17,976 nt of DNA from Thiomonas sp. (GTDB lineage: Bacteria; Pseudomonadota; Gammaproteobacteria; Burkholderiales; Burkholderiaceae_C). This document shows, in pieces, positions 1-7,779 of the stretch; position 1 is the stretch's first letter, and the number at the start of each line of letters is the position of its first letter. A program made the translations under genes and the position numbers. The notes under the pieces are model-generated. The model saw only the letters and a program-made list of their open reading frames with translations, did not search any database and had not been told where the DNA came from. The stretch is from assembly GCA_027451915.1 (NCBI GenBank), contig DAIDHU010000353.1:1-17976 (forward strand), in the 5' to 3' direction.

Positions 1-431
1 CGCCATGGCCCTGGTGGTGGACCGGGGTGCTGGCGGCGGCCTGGGCTCCGCTGCTGTGGTGGCCCGCGTGGCGCTCGGGCGAAGCCGGCGTCGCCGCGTG
101 GCGGGCGGCGAGCGGCGTCGCGCTGGTGGCCGCGCTGGGCACGGCCGCCATCGTCGCGCACCGCCTGGCGCTGGGCACGCACGATCTGCCCTGGCAGGCG
201 GCCGGACCCGTCGCATGCCTGGGCATGGGCGGGCTGTACCTGATGCTGGCCACGCTGCAACTCGCCCCGCGGCACCTGGAGACCGTGCGCCGCTGGAGCT
301 ACGCCGGGTTCTACGTGGACGAGATCTACACCCGCGCGGCGCTGCGCCTGTGGCCCGCGCGCTGGGGCGGACCGGCGCGCGCCGGCGCGGCCGCCCGCCG
401 GCGCACCCAGGTGCACTGGAGCATTTCGTGA
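1..431 (+). CDS. dabB: DabB, NuoL/ND5-like proton-channel subunit (C-terminal end, 5' truncated by window)
   Basis: Only the last 142 or so codons are visible; the reading frame is open from base 3 to the TGA at 429-431 and has no start in the window. The visible part has three hydrophobic segments (roughly WTGVLAAAWAPLLWW, ASGVALVAALGTAAIV and GPVACLGMGGLYLMLATL). It ends with a FYVDEIYTR...LWPARW tail of the kind seen in the NuoL/MrpA-like partner of DabA. In the family, DabB is the membrane proton channel that energises inorganic-carbon accumulation by DabA. The TGA overlaps the GTG start of dabA by four bases (GTGA), which points to translational coupling and supports DabB over an ordinary complex I NuoL. 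The fragment alone could not distinguish these; the neighbour decides it. Confidence 0.8.
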   Translation, partial: PWPWWWTGVLAAAWAPLLWWPAWRSGEAGVAAWRAASGVALVAALGTAAIVAHRLALGTHDLPWQAAGPVACLGMGGLYLMLATLQLAPRHLETVRRWSYAGFYVDEIYTRAALRLWPARWGGPARAGAAARRRTQVHWSIS

Positions 432-2983
432 ATACCGAGCCGCCCATCGCCATGCAAGCCCTGCACACCGAATCCGCCGCGGGCGCCGAGCCGCGCGCAT
501 CGACCCACTCGGGCATCGACGCGGCCTGCCGCCAGGCCTGCGCGGCCATCGCCCCCGCGTGGCCGCTGGACCTGTCCATCGCCGTCAATCCCCACTGGCA
601 GCGCATCGATCGTCCGGTGCGCGAAGTCGCCTCCCGCATGGCCTTGCTGGCGGGAATCCGCGTGTTCCCGGGGCGCGAGCAGATGCGCCACGCCTGGGAC
701 AGCGGTCGCATCCGCGAGCAGGACCTGGCCGCGGCGCTGCAGCGCCTGCCCGAGGCGGCGCAGGCGGGCTGGGACCCGCAGCGCTGCGTGCAGGCGCTGC
801 GCAGCGCGCCGGTCCTGCCGCGCCTGCCGCTGCTCATCGATCTGCTCGACGACCAGCCGCGGCGTCATGCGCGCCTGCCCTGGCGCGACGCGGTGACCCA
901 CCAGATCAGCCAGACCTGCGCGGCATATTTCGATCGCGGGCAGGCCGACTGGCAACCCCGGCGCGGGCAGGGCCTGTACGCCTTCTGGCGCGACACCATC
1001 GGGCACGACCACGGCATCTCGGTGTTGATGGGCCTGCCAGGCCTGTCCCACGGCCTGGGCGCGCTGCCGGCCACGCGCGAGGACGCCGAGTCCTGGGCCC
1101 TGCTGCGCCTGGGTCTGCCCGAGGGCGCCTGGGCCGATTACCTGGAGGCGGTGCTGCTGACCATGCAGGGCTGGGCCTCGTGGTGCGCCTACCTGGGCTG
1201 GCAGGCGCAGCTGGAAGGCCGCGAGGACCCCCATCTGCGCGACCTGCTGGCGATCCGCCTGGCCTGGGGCGCGATCCTGCTCGAATGCAAGGCCGACGAG
1301 CAGGGCGCCTCGGCCATCGCCGAGATGCGCCAGGGCTGGGGCGCGGCGGTCGAGGCGCTCGCACAGGCCCGGGTCGAGCTGCTGCCCGACGAGGTCTGGC
1401 AGCTGGCGCTGGACATCGGCTACCAGCGCGATCTGCTCGAACGCCTGCGCGGCGTCGCGGCCGCGCCGGCCCTGCCCTGCCCGCCCGCCGAGGCCCAGGC
1501 GGTGTTCTGCATCGACGTGCGCAGCGAGCCGCTGCGCCGTGCGCTGGAGGCCGTGTGGCCCGGGGTCGGCACCCACGGATTCGCCGGATTCTTCGGCCTG
1601 CCCGCCGCCTACACGCCGCTGGGCACCCAGGCCCGCCGCCCGCAATTGCCGGGGCTGCTGGCGCCCTCGGTGGAGCTGTCCGAGGTGTTCGCCACGGCGC
1701 TCGATCCCGAGGGCGCGGCAGCGGCCGCGCCGCAAGGCCGGGTCCTCGCCTCGCGCGAACGCAAGCTCGCCGCCGTGCGCCAGCGCGACGGCGCCAGCCG
1801 CTGGCCGGCTGCCGCCTTCTCCTACGTGGAAGCCGCCGGCCTGGGATACCTGGGCGCGCTGACGCGCTGGCTCGTGCCCGCGGCCGGCCCGCGCGACAAC
1901 GACGATCTGGCGGGCGTGGCACCGCGCTACCGAGCGCTGTGCAGGCCGCGCCTGCGCGGGCTGGATGCGCAGGGCAAGGCCGACCTGGCCGCGCGCGTAC
2001 TGGGCGCCATGGGGCTGCGCGGGGACTTCGCCGCGCTCATCCTGCTGGTGGCCCACGCCAGCCAGAGCAGCAACAATGCGCACGCCGCCGGGCTGGACTG
2101 CGGAGCCTGCTGCGGCAACAGCGGCGAGCCCAACGCGCGGGCGCTGGCGCACCTGCTCAACGAGCCGGAGGTGCGCGAGGGGCTGCGCGAACGGGGCATC
2201 GACATCCCGCGGCACACGGTGTTCGTGGCCGCGCTGCACAACACGACCACCGACGAGGTGGAGGGCTTCGACCTCGACCTGCTGCCCGCGCATGCCCGCG
2301 CCTGCTGGGACAGGATGCGCAGGGCGCTGGATCACGCCTGCGACCAGTTGCGCCGGGAACGCGCCCCCCGGCTGGAGCTGGACCCGCGCCTGCCCCACGA
2401 CCAGCTGCTGCAGGCGCTGCGCCGGCGCGCCAACGACGGGGCGCAGACCCGGCCCGAGTGGGGGCTTGCCGGCAATGCCTCGCTGATCCTGGCGCCGCGC
2501 GCGCGCTCGCGCGCCGCGGTGCTCGAGGGGCGCAGCTTCCTGCACGACTACGACGCCGCGGGCGATGCGGACGGCAGCCTGCTGGAGGCCCTGATGAGCG
2601 CGCCCATGCTGGTGGCCCACTGGATCAACTGGCAATACCACGCCTCCACCGTCGAGCCCGAACGCCTGGGCAGCGGCAACAAGCTGCTGCACAACGTGGT
2701 GGGCGCGCGCATCGGCGTGTTCGAGGGCAACGGCGGGGACCTGCGCATCGGCCTGTCGCAGCAGTCCCTGCACGACGGCCGGCGCTGGGTGCACGAGCCG
2801 CTGCGCCTGAGCGTGCTCATCGAGGCGCCCGAAGCCCGCATCGAGGGCGTGCTGCAGCGACACGCGAAACTGCGCCAGCTGGCCGAGCACGGATGGCTGC
2901 ACCTGCTGCGCCTGGATGAGCAGGGCGGCGTGTGGAGTCGCACGGGCCCGGCATGCTGGCGGGCCTGGCAGGCCGGCGCCTGA
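428..2983 (+). CDS. dabA: DabA, zinc-dependent inorganic carbon (CO2/bicarbonate) transporter subunit (DUF2309/UPF0753)
   Basis: Predicted 851-residue protein of the DabA family, the carbonic-anhydrase-like subunit that with DabB accumulates dissolved inorganic carbon at the cytoplasmic membrane, driven by a cation gradient. The family's beta-carbonic-anhydrase-like zinc residues are all visible: Cys361 and Asp363 in VFCIDVRSEP, His543 in VAHASQSSNN, and Cys558 in GLDCGACCGN, with the 15-residue His-to-Cys spacing of characterised DabA. Length is usual for the family. I chose the GTG at 428 because it overlaps the dabB stop (GTGA) and has a GGAG-type ribosome site about seven bases upstream. 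The ATG at 452 would give 843 residues but has no visible Shine-Dalgarno. The frame remains open further upstream, but that part is only antiphase dabB sequence. Probably made from a dabBA operon. Confidence 0.92.
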   Translation: MNTEPPIAMQALHTESAAGAEPRASTHSGIDAACRQACAAIAPAWPLDLSIAVNPHWQRIDRPVREVASRMALLAGIRVFPGREQMRHAWDSGRIREQDLAAALQRLPEAAQAGWDPQRCVQALRSAPVLPRLPLLIDLLDDQPRRHARLPWRDAVTHQISQTCAAYFDRGQADWQPRRGQGLYAFWRDTIGHDHGISVLMGLPGLSHGLGALPATREDAESWALLRLGLPEGAWADYLEAVLLTMQGWASWCAYLGWQAQLEGREDPHLRDLLAIRLAWGAILLECKADEQGASAIAEMRQGWGAAVEALAQARVELLPDEVWQLALDIGYQRDLLERLRGVAAAPALPCPPAEAQAVFCIDVRSEPLRRALEAVWPGVGTHGFAGFFGLPAAYTPLGTQARRPQLPGLLAPSVELSEVFATALDPEGAAAAAPQGRVLASRERKLAAVRQRDGASRWPAAAFSYVEAAGLGYLGALTRWLVPAAGPRDNDDLAGVAPRYRALCRPRLRGLDAQGKADLAARVLGAMGLRGDFAALILLVAHASQSSNNAHAAGLDCGACCGNSGEPNARALAHLLNEPEVREGLRERGIDIPRHTVFVAALHNTTTDEVEGFDLDLLPAHARACWDRMRRALDHACDQLRRERAPRLELDPRLPHDQLLQALRRRANDGAQTRPEWGLAGNASLILAPRARSRAAVLEGRSFLHDYDAAGDADGSLLEALMSAPMLVAHWINWQYHASTVEPERLGSGNKLLHNVVGARIGVFEGNGGDLRIGLSQQSLHDGRRWVHEPLRLSVLIEAPEARIEGVLQRHAKLRQLAEHGWLHLLRLDEQGGVWSRTGPACWRAWQAGA

Positions 2984-3000
2984 GCGGGGCGGCTCCCGGG

Positions 3001-3037
3001 CGCATGCCGGCGCGGCCGGGCGGCCCCGCGGCATGCG
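3001..3037. terminator. Candidate bidirectional terminator hairpin between convergent dabA and the SDR gene
   Basis: A perfect 9-bp inverted repeat, CGCATGCCG at 3001-3009 and CGGCATGCG at 3029-3037, lies in the 63-bp gap between the dabA stop and the stop of the oppositely oriented SDR gene. The 19-base loop is itself GC-rich and could add internal pairs. There is no T-run on either side, so it does not meet the classical intrinsic terminator rule. Its position between two converging genes is what makes it a candidate. Confidence 0.4.
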
Positions 3038-3046
3038 GGGGCGCCC

Positions 3047-3790
3047 TCAGACCAGGCCGCCGTTGGCCTGCACCACCTGGCCGTGGATCCACGAGGCGCG
3101 CGGCGAGGCCAGGAAGGCGACCAGCTCCGCCACTTCCTCGGGACGCCCGATGCGCCCGAAGGGACTGAGCGCCGCCGAACGCGCCTTGGCCTCCTCGGTC
3201 TTGCCTTCGTGGAACAGTTCCGTGTCGACCGGCCCGGGAGCCACGGCATTCACCCGCACGCCGCGCCCGGCCAGCTCCCGCGACAAGGCGCGCACGAGTG
3301 CCTCCACCGCGGCCTTGCTGGCGCTGTAGGGCCCGAGTCCGGCCATGGACACGCGCACCAGCGAGGTCGTCAGTGCGAGAATCGAGCCTCCATCGGCCAC
3401 GTGCCGCGCCGCGGCCGAGAGAATGTTGAAGGCCCCGAACAGGTTCACCTCCATGAGTCGGCGAAAGGCCTCGGGGTCGAAGCTCGCCACCGGGCCGGGA
3501 GGCACGTTGATGCCGGCGTTGGCCAGCACGCAGCCCACGGGGGCGCCGAAGTCCTGCTCGACCCTGGCGAACAGCGCGTCCACCGCCGCCGCGTCGCGCA
3601 CCTCCACCGCATGGGCCTCGACCCGGGCGCCGGCCCGCAACGCCGCCGCGCCGGCGCAGGCCTGCTGCGCGGCCTGCGCGCTGGAGACGTAGGTCAGCGC
3701 GAGGTCGAAACCCTCGCGCACGAGCGCGTCCACGCAGGCACGGCCGATTCCGCGGGAACCACCGAACACGATGGCGACTGGCTTGGGCAT
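3047..3790 (-). CDS. Short-chain dehydrogenase/reductase (SDR), FabG-like
   Basis: A 247-residue classical SDR. Visible motifs are the Rossmann dinucleotide-binding loop GGSRGIG (residues 10-16), NAG (91-93), Asn116, the catalytic Ser143, and Tyr155 and Lys159 in YSASK, followed by the VNAVAPGPVDT segment and a complete C-terminal substrate loop. All members of the Asn-Ser-Tyr-Lys tetrad are present, so it should be an active NAD(P)H-dependent oxidoreductase of a hydroxy/keto substrate. An AGGAG ribosome site lies eight bases before the ATG at 3790. It is the last gene of the long leftward operon, 111 bp after the cupin gene, so it may interconvert an alcohol and a ketone in the same pathway. 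Substrate and cofactor preference cannot be read. The longer spacing leaves open that it has its own promoter. Confidence 0.88.
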   Translation of the reverse strand: MPKPVAIVFGGSRGIGRACVDALVREGFDLALTYVSSAQAAQQACAGAAALRAGARVEAHAVEVRDAAAVDALFARVEQDFGAPVGCVLANAGINVPPGPVASFDPEAFRRLMEVNLFGAFNILSAAARHVADGGSILALTTSLVRVSMAGLGPYSASKAAVEALVRALSRELAGRGVRVNAVAPGPVDTELFHEGKTEEAKARSAALSPFGRIGRPEEVAELVAFLASPRASWIHGQVVQANGGLV

Positions 3791-3842
3791 ATCCGGAACT
3801 CCTGAAATGTCGGGACAAGGAGGGGCCGGCCCGCAGGAAGAG

Positions 3843-3871
3843 CCGGGCCCCGGGAAGGAACGCGGGCCCGG
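3843..3871. other. GC-rich inverted repeat between cupin and SDR genes
   Basis: CCGGGCCC at 3843-3850 and GGGCCCGG at 3864-3871 form a perfect 8-bp inverted repeat with a 13-base loop, in the 111-bp gap after the cupin stop. No T-run follows on the minus strand. It could partly stop or stabilise the operon mRNA before the SDR gene. Such GC-rich matches also arise by chance in DNA of this composition. Confidence 0.25.
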
Positions 3872-3901
3872 GTCCTCCGGGTCGCGCGCGGGTGCATGGG
3901 T

Positions 3902-4294
3902 CTATTCGTCGGTCTGCGGGCTGGTGATCACCAGCAGCACCAGTTCCTCGGTGCCGGTGCAATGCAGTTCGTGCTCGACCAGGGGAGGAATGAACATCAC
4001 GTCGTCGGGCCCGACGGGGGTCTCCCGGCCGTCCAGGATCACCAGGCCGCGTCCGCGCAGGATGTGGTAGATCTGCTCCTGCCGGCGATGGCTGTGACGC
4101 GCCACGTAAGCCCCCGGCTCGTAGCACGACAGGCGGTAGTCCAGGTGCTGGCTGCCCAGGCTCTCGCGCGAGACGATCTCCTTGGACAGCGCCTGGCCGA
4201 AATGCCCCGGGAACTGCTTCCAGAGCAGCGCGTCGGCGCGGCGGATCGCCGCCTGGGGCTGCCGCGACTGCCCGTCTTGCTGGCTTGTGTCCAT
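3902..4294 (-). CDS. Small cupin-domain protein
   Basis: A single-domain cupin of about 130 residues. Cupin motif 1 is visible as PGAYVARHSHRRQEQIYHILRGRG, quoted in two parts: PGAYVARHSH carries the two metal-type histidines, and RRQEQIYHILRG carries the glutamate and glycine. Motif 2 is GPDDVMFIPPLVEHEL with its histidine. With the His-x-His, Glu and His set present it could bind a metal ion. Such proteins act as isomerases, dioxygenases or small-molecule sensors, and nothing here selects among them. I prefer the ATG at 4294 because GGAG lies six bases before it; ATGs at 4297 and 4306 and a TTG at 4318 are in frame and possible. It lies about 40 bp after the fused transporter gene and is probably cotranscribed, which suggests a role in the catabolic pathway rather than general metabolism. 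Confidence 0.82.
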   Translation of the reverse strand: MDTSQQDGQSRQPQAAIRRADALLWKQFPGHFGQALSKEIVSRESLGSQHLDYRLSCYEPGAYVARHSHRRQEQIYHILRGRGLVILDGRETPVGPDDVMFIPPLVEHELHCTGTEELVLLVITSPQTDE

Positions 4295-4332
4295 CATGGT
4301 CTCCATGGTTTTGATCAAAGGCTCCGGCGGCT

Positions 4333-6894
4333 TCAGGCCGCCTGCTGGGTACCGTCGTGGCGCGCCGCGCCCCGCGCGGCATCCTCGCCGTGGATGCCCA
4401 GCAGGCGCTCCTGCAGCCCGCGGTCCTGCTCCAGTTCACGGGCGGGGCCCGAGAAGGCCACGCGCCCATTGACCAGCACGTAGGCCCGGTCGGCCAGCTC
4501 CAGGGCTTCCTCGGCGTTGTGCTCGACGATCACCACGCTGGCGAACTCGCGCAGCTTGAGCACGGCCGCCTTCACTTCGGCCACCACCACCGGCGCCAGG
4601 CCCTCGAAGGGCTCGTCCAGCAGGATGACCTTGCTGGGGGCCATCAGCGCGCGCGCGATCGCCACCATCTGGCGTTCGCCGCCCGACAGGTTCTCGGCCC
4701 TGGCGCGGGCCAGCACGCCGATCTTGGGAAACAGCTGGCAGACCTCGGCGAAGCGCGCGCCGCCCGGACGCTGCGCCAGGCGCAGGTTCTCGGCCACCGT
4801 CAGGTTGGGGAACAGGCGCCGCCCCTCGGGCACCAGCGCGATGCCCAGGCGACGCCGCAGGAAGGAGGGCTTGCGCACGATGTCCTGCCCGTCCAGCTCG
4901 AGCTGGCCGTCGACATGGCGCAGCATGCCCATCCAGGTCTTGAGCAGGGTGGTCTTGCCCACGCCGTTGCGCCCCAGCAGCGCCACGACCTCGCCCGCGC
5001 GCAGCTCGAAGTCGATGTCGCGAATGGCCAGGCTGCCGCCGTAGCCGGCGCTGAGGCCGCGGCAGCGCAGCACCTCGGGGGCCTCCCCCGGCGCGAGCGG
5101 CCGCTCCTGGCGCGCCGGCGCCGACTGACCGGGAACGCGCGCGCCCAGGTAGGCCTCGCGCACCGCCGGGTCGGCGGCCACCTCGGCAGGGGCGCCATCG
5201 GCGATCACCCGGCCCATGTGCAGGACCGTGACGCGCTCGGACAAGGCCAGCACGCGATCGATGTCGTGCTCGATCAACAGCACGGATCGGGTGCGGGCGA
5301 TGCGCCGGATGATCCCGCCCACCCTCTCCCGGTCGGCCTCGGACAGGCCGGCCAGCGGCTCGTCCAGCAGCAGCAGCGGTGCGTCGCCGGCCAGGGACAT
5401 GGCGATGTCCAGCAGGCGCTTCTCCCCGTGCGCAAGGTCCTCGCAGCGGCGCGAAGCGCGCTCCAGCAGGCCGACCGCCGCCAGCAATTGCCACACCCTT
5501 GCGTGACCCCGCGGGTCGCGGTAGGGATCCCTGTGCATCGAGGCCGCGCGGCCGCCGGCCGCCTCGACCGCCACGCGCAGGTTCTCGAACACGCTCAGGC
5601 TGGGGAATACCGAGACGATCTGGAAGGAGCGGCTCAGGCCCAGGCGCGTGCGCCGATGAGGCGCAACGCCCACCAGTTCGCGCCCCCGCAGGCGAATGCT
5701 TCCGGCGTCCGGCTCCAGCAGCCCGGTCAGCAGATTGAACAGGGTGGTCTTGCCGGCTCCGTTGGGGCCGATCACGCTGTGCACGCCGCGGGCCGCGACG
5801 CGCAGGTCGATGGCGTTCTGGGTCACGATCGAGCCGAAGCGCTTGCTCAGTCCCCGCACCTCGAGCACGGGGGCGTCCGCCCGCGATCCTGCGAGCTCCG
5901 GCGCGTCCGGCGCGTATTCCTCGATCCCGGCGGGCACCGGGGGAATCTGCTCGCGGGTCAGCGTGCGCCCGCCGCGCCCGCGCAGGCGACGGAACAGGCC
6001 GTGGATCCCCCCCGGATTGACAAAGGCGAGCACGATGATGATCGGCGCGAAGTACAGCCACCAGTTCTCGCTCCACGCGCTGAGCTTGTTCTCCAGGACG
6101 ATGAAGGCGATGGCCCCCCACAGGGCTCCGAGGAAGTGATCCACGCCGCCCAGCGCCACCATCAGCACCGCGTCGCCGGCCTGCTGCCAGCTCAGCGGGT
6201 TGGCGTAGGCGCCGCGCAGCAGCAAGGCCATGCCGGCGCCCGCCACGCCGATGGCGGCCCCGGCGATGGTGAAGGCGCGCAGCTTGACCTGGAACACGTC
6301 GATGCCCAGGCAACTCGCACGCCGCTCGTTGTCGCGCACCGCCTGCATGCGGCGTCCGAAGGAGGAGTGGGCGATGCCCCACAGCAGCACGCAGGCCAGC
6401 ACCACCACCCCGATGACCAGCGCGGCGAAGCCCCCGGCGGACTCGAACTCCGGGCGGGTGGCGATCTGCAGGCCGTTCTCGCCCCCGGTGAAATCGGTCC
6501 AGCGGTAGGCGATCTCGAAGGCCAGCTGGGAACAGGCCAGGGTGAGCAGCGAGAAGTACACCCCGCGCCGGCGCAGGATCACGAAGCCGCTGAGCAGCGC
6601 CAGCACCGTCGTGAACAGCACCGCCCCGGCGAAGGCCGCGGCCTCGCTGCCGCCAAAGTGGCCCATGCCGATGGCCACGCCGTAGCTGGCCACGCCGAAG
6701 TACAGGGACGCGCCGAAGGGCACCAGCCCCAGGTATCCGATGAGGAAGTTCACGCCCAGGCCGTACAGGGTGTAGACGGCGATCTGGGTGACCACGTCGA
6801 CGGGCATGCCGGCGAAGCGCACGCCGGCGGCCAGCGCCGCCAGCACGATTCCCACCACAAGCGCCGGATGGCGCAATGCGTCGCGCGGGCTCAT
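4333..6894 (-). CDS. LivM-LivG-LivF triple fusion: ABC permease plus two ATPases in one polypeptide
   Basis: One uninterrupted 853-codon frame encodes three subunits usually made separately. Residues 1-305 are a LivM-type permease with about eight to ten membrane segments, including the VKLRAFTIAGAAIGVAGAGMA region. Residues 340-585 are a LivG-like ATPase: Walker A GPNGAGKT (376-383), a divergent signature LAHGEKR (487-493), Walker B LLLLDEP (507-513) and His543. Residues 605-835 are a LivF-like ATPase: Walker A GRNGVGKT (641-648), signature LSGGERQ (736-742), Walker B VILLDEP (756-762) and His792. Charged linkers (about 305-340 and 585-605) join the parts. The ATG overlaps the livH stop by four bases (ATGA). 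LivM-LivG fusions are known in the HAAT family; both ATPases on the LivM chain is less usual. It should complete the importer with LivH and the binding protein. An artefactual loss of stop codons is unlikely because all motifs are in one frame with sensible linkers. Confidence 0.93.
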   Translation of the reverse strand: MSPRDALRHPALVVGIVLAALAAGVRFAGMPVDVVTQIAVYTLYGLGVNFLIGYLGLVPFGASLYFGVASYGVAIGMGHFGGSEAAAFAGAVLFTTVLALLSGFVILRRRGVYFSLLTLACSQLAFEIAYRWTDFTGGENGLQIATRPEFESAGGFAALVIGVVVLACVLLWGIAHSSFGRRMQAVRDNERRASCLGIDVFQVKLRAFTIAGAAIGVAGAGMALLLRGAYANPLSWQQAGDAVLMVALGGVDHFLGALWGAIAFIVLENKLSAWSENWWLYFAPIIIVLAFVNPGGIHGLFRRLRGRGGRTLTREQIPPVPAGIEEYAPDAPELAGSRADAPVLEVRGLSKRFGSIVTQNAIDLRVAARGVHSVIGPNGAGKTTLFNLLTGLLEPDAGSIRLRGRELVGVAPHRRTRLGLSRSFQIVSVFPSLSVFENLRVAVEAAGGRAASMHRDPYRDPRGHARVWQLLAAVGLLERASRRCEDLAHGEKRLLDIAMSLAGDAPLLLLDEPLAGLSEADRERVGGIIRRIARTRSVLLIEHDIDRVLALSERVTVLHMGRVIADGAPAEVAADPAVREAYLGARVPGQSAPARQERPLAPGEAPEVLRCRGLSAGYGGSLAIRDIDFELRAGEVVALLGRNGVGKTTLLKTWMGMLRHVDGQLELDGQDIVRKPSFLRRRLGIALVPEGRRLFPNLTVAENLRLAQRPGGARFAEVCQLFPKIGVLARARAENLSGGERQMVAIARALMAPSKVILLDEPFEGLAPVVVAEVKAAVLKLREFASVVIVEHNAEEALELADRAYVLVNGRVAFSGPARELEQDRGLQERLLGIHGEDAARGAARHDGTQQAA

Positions 6895-7760
6895 TCGAAA
6901 CGCTCCCAGTGTTCGCCGAACAGGCCGCGCGGACGCACCAGGGTGACCAAGAGCATGAGCACGTACATGGCCGCCCCGGCCGCGGCGGGCGCGAACTGGA
7001 TGGTCAGCGCGGTCACCACGCCCACCAGCACGCCCGAGACGATGGAGCCGCGCAGGGATCCCAGCCCTCCGATGGTGATCACCACGAAGGCTGGCATGAT
7101 CGCCTCGCTGCCCATCGAAGGGCTGACCGACCACAGGGGCGCGGCCAGCACGCCGGCCACCGCCGCCAGGCCGCAGCCCAGGCCGAAGGCCCCGGTCTGC
7201 GCGTTCTGCAGGCGGATGCCCAGGGCCTCGACCATCTCGGGATCGCGGCTTCCGGCGCGCAGGATGCGCCCGTAGGGGGTGTAGCCCAGGAACAGCCACA
7301 GGCCGCACAGCAGCAGCAGGGTGCAGGCCACCACCGCCAGGCGATAGGTCGTGATCAGGAAGGGCCCGTAGATCAGCACGCCCTGCAGGGCCTCGGGGGC
7401 GTTGAAGGGAACTCCCGCCGAGCCCCAGACGCGGCGGATCAGGGCCTCGATGAACAGCGCCAGCGCGAAGGTGACGATCAGGCTGGTCAGCGGGTTGCGC
7501 TGGTACAGATGGCGCAGGAGCAGGCGCTCCAGCACCATGCCCACGGCCGCCACCAGCAGCGGCGCCAGCCAGATCGCCTGCACGCCCCACCAGCCCTGCA
7601 GCGCGTACGCGAGGTACGCGCCGAGGGCGAAGAAGGCCCCATGCGCGAAATTGATCACGCCGAGCAGGCCGAAGGTGATCGACAGACCGATCGCGATCAG
7701 CACGTACACGACACCCAGGGTCAGGCCGCTGGCGGCCTGCGACAAGATGAGTCCGAGCAT
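6891..7760 (-). CDS. livH: LivH-type branched-chain amino acid/carboxylate ABC transporter permease
   Basis: A 289-residue integral membrane protein, the usual LivH length, with about eight hydrophobic segments. Characteristic features are an N-terminal helix starting MLGLILSQAASGLTLG, the LivH signature INFAHGAFFALGAYLAY (36-52), an EAA-like cytoplasmic loop RAGSRDPEMVEALGI (168-182) that should contact an ATPase, and IGGLGSLRGS (230-239). It forms the translocation pathway with the LivM part of the fused protein encoded next. Its TGA overlaps the fusion's ATG by four bases, and the binding-protein gene ends 19 bp upstream. There is no clear ribosome site, so it may depend on coupling. HAAT-family transporters carry aliphatic amino acids but also aromatic acids, urea and other carboxylates, so the name does not fix the substrate. 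Confidence 0.92.
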   Translation of the reverse strand: MLGLILSQAASGLTLGVVYVLIAIGLSITFGLLGVINFAHGAFFALGAYLAYALQGWWGVQAIWLAPLLVAAVGMVLERLLLRHLYQRNPLTSLIVTFALALFIEALIRRVWGSAGVPFNAPEALQGVLIYGPFLITTYRLAVVACTLLLLCGLWLFLGYTPYGRILRAGSRDPEMVEALGIRLQNAQTGAFGLGCGLAAVAGVLAAPLWSVSPSMGSEAIMPAFVVITIGGLGSLRGSIVSGVLVGVVTALTIQFAPAAAGAAMYVLMLLVTLVRPRGLFGEHWERFE

Positions 7761-7779
7761 GGGGTGTTCAGGCCGTGGA

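Noticed and set aside
5..427. An N-terminal extension of DabA reaching to base 5
   Set aside because: This stretch is out-of-frame dabB coding sequence, its translation is Arg/Gly/Ala-rich, and DabA relatives begin near the chosen start.
326..3034. A 902-codon open frame on the - strand opposite dabA
   Set aside because: DabA on the + strand has all family motifs; the antisense product has no domain and has compositional bias typical of a shadow frame.
3861..3871. Short GGGCCC-type palindromes across the window as regulatory sites
   Set aside because: Such palindromes are frequent by chance at this GC content; only those in intergenic gaps with longer stems were kept.
4333..6894. The transporter fusion as an assembly artefact or missed stop codons
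   Set aside because: All three domains are complete, in one frame and joined by linkers of reasonable length; no in-frame stop or compensating shift is seen. Raw reads could still test it.
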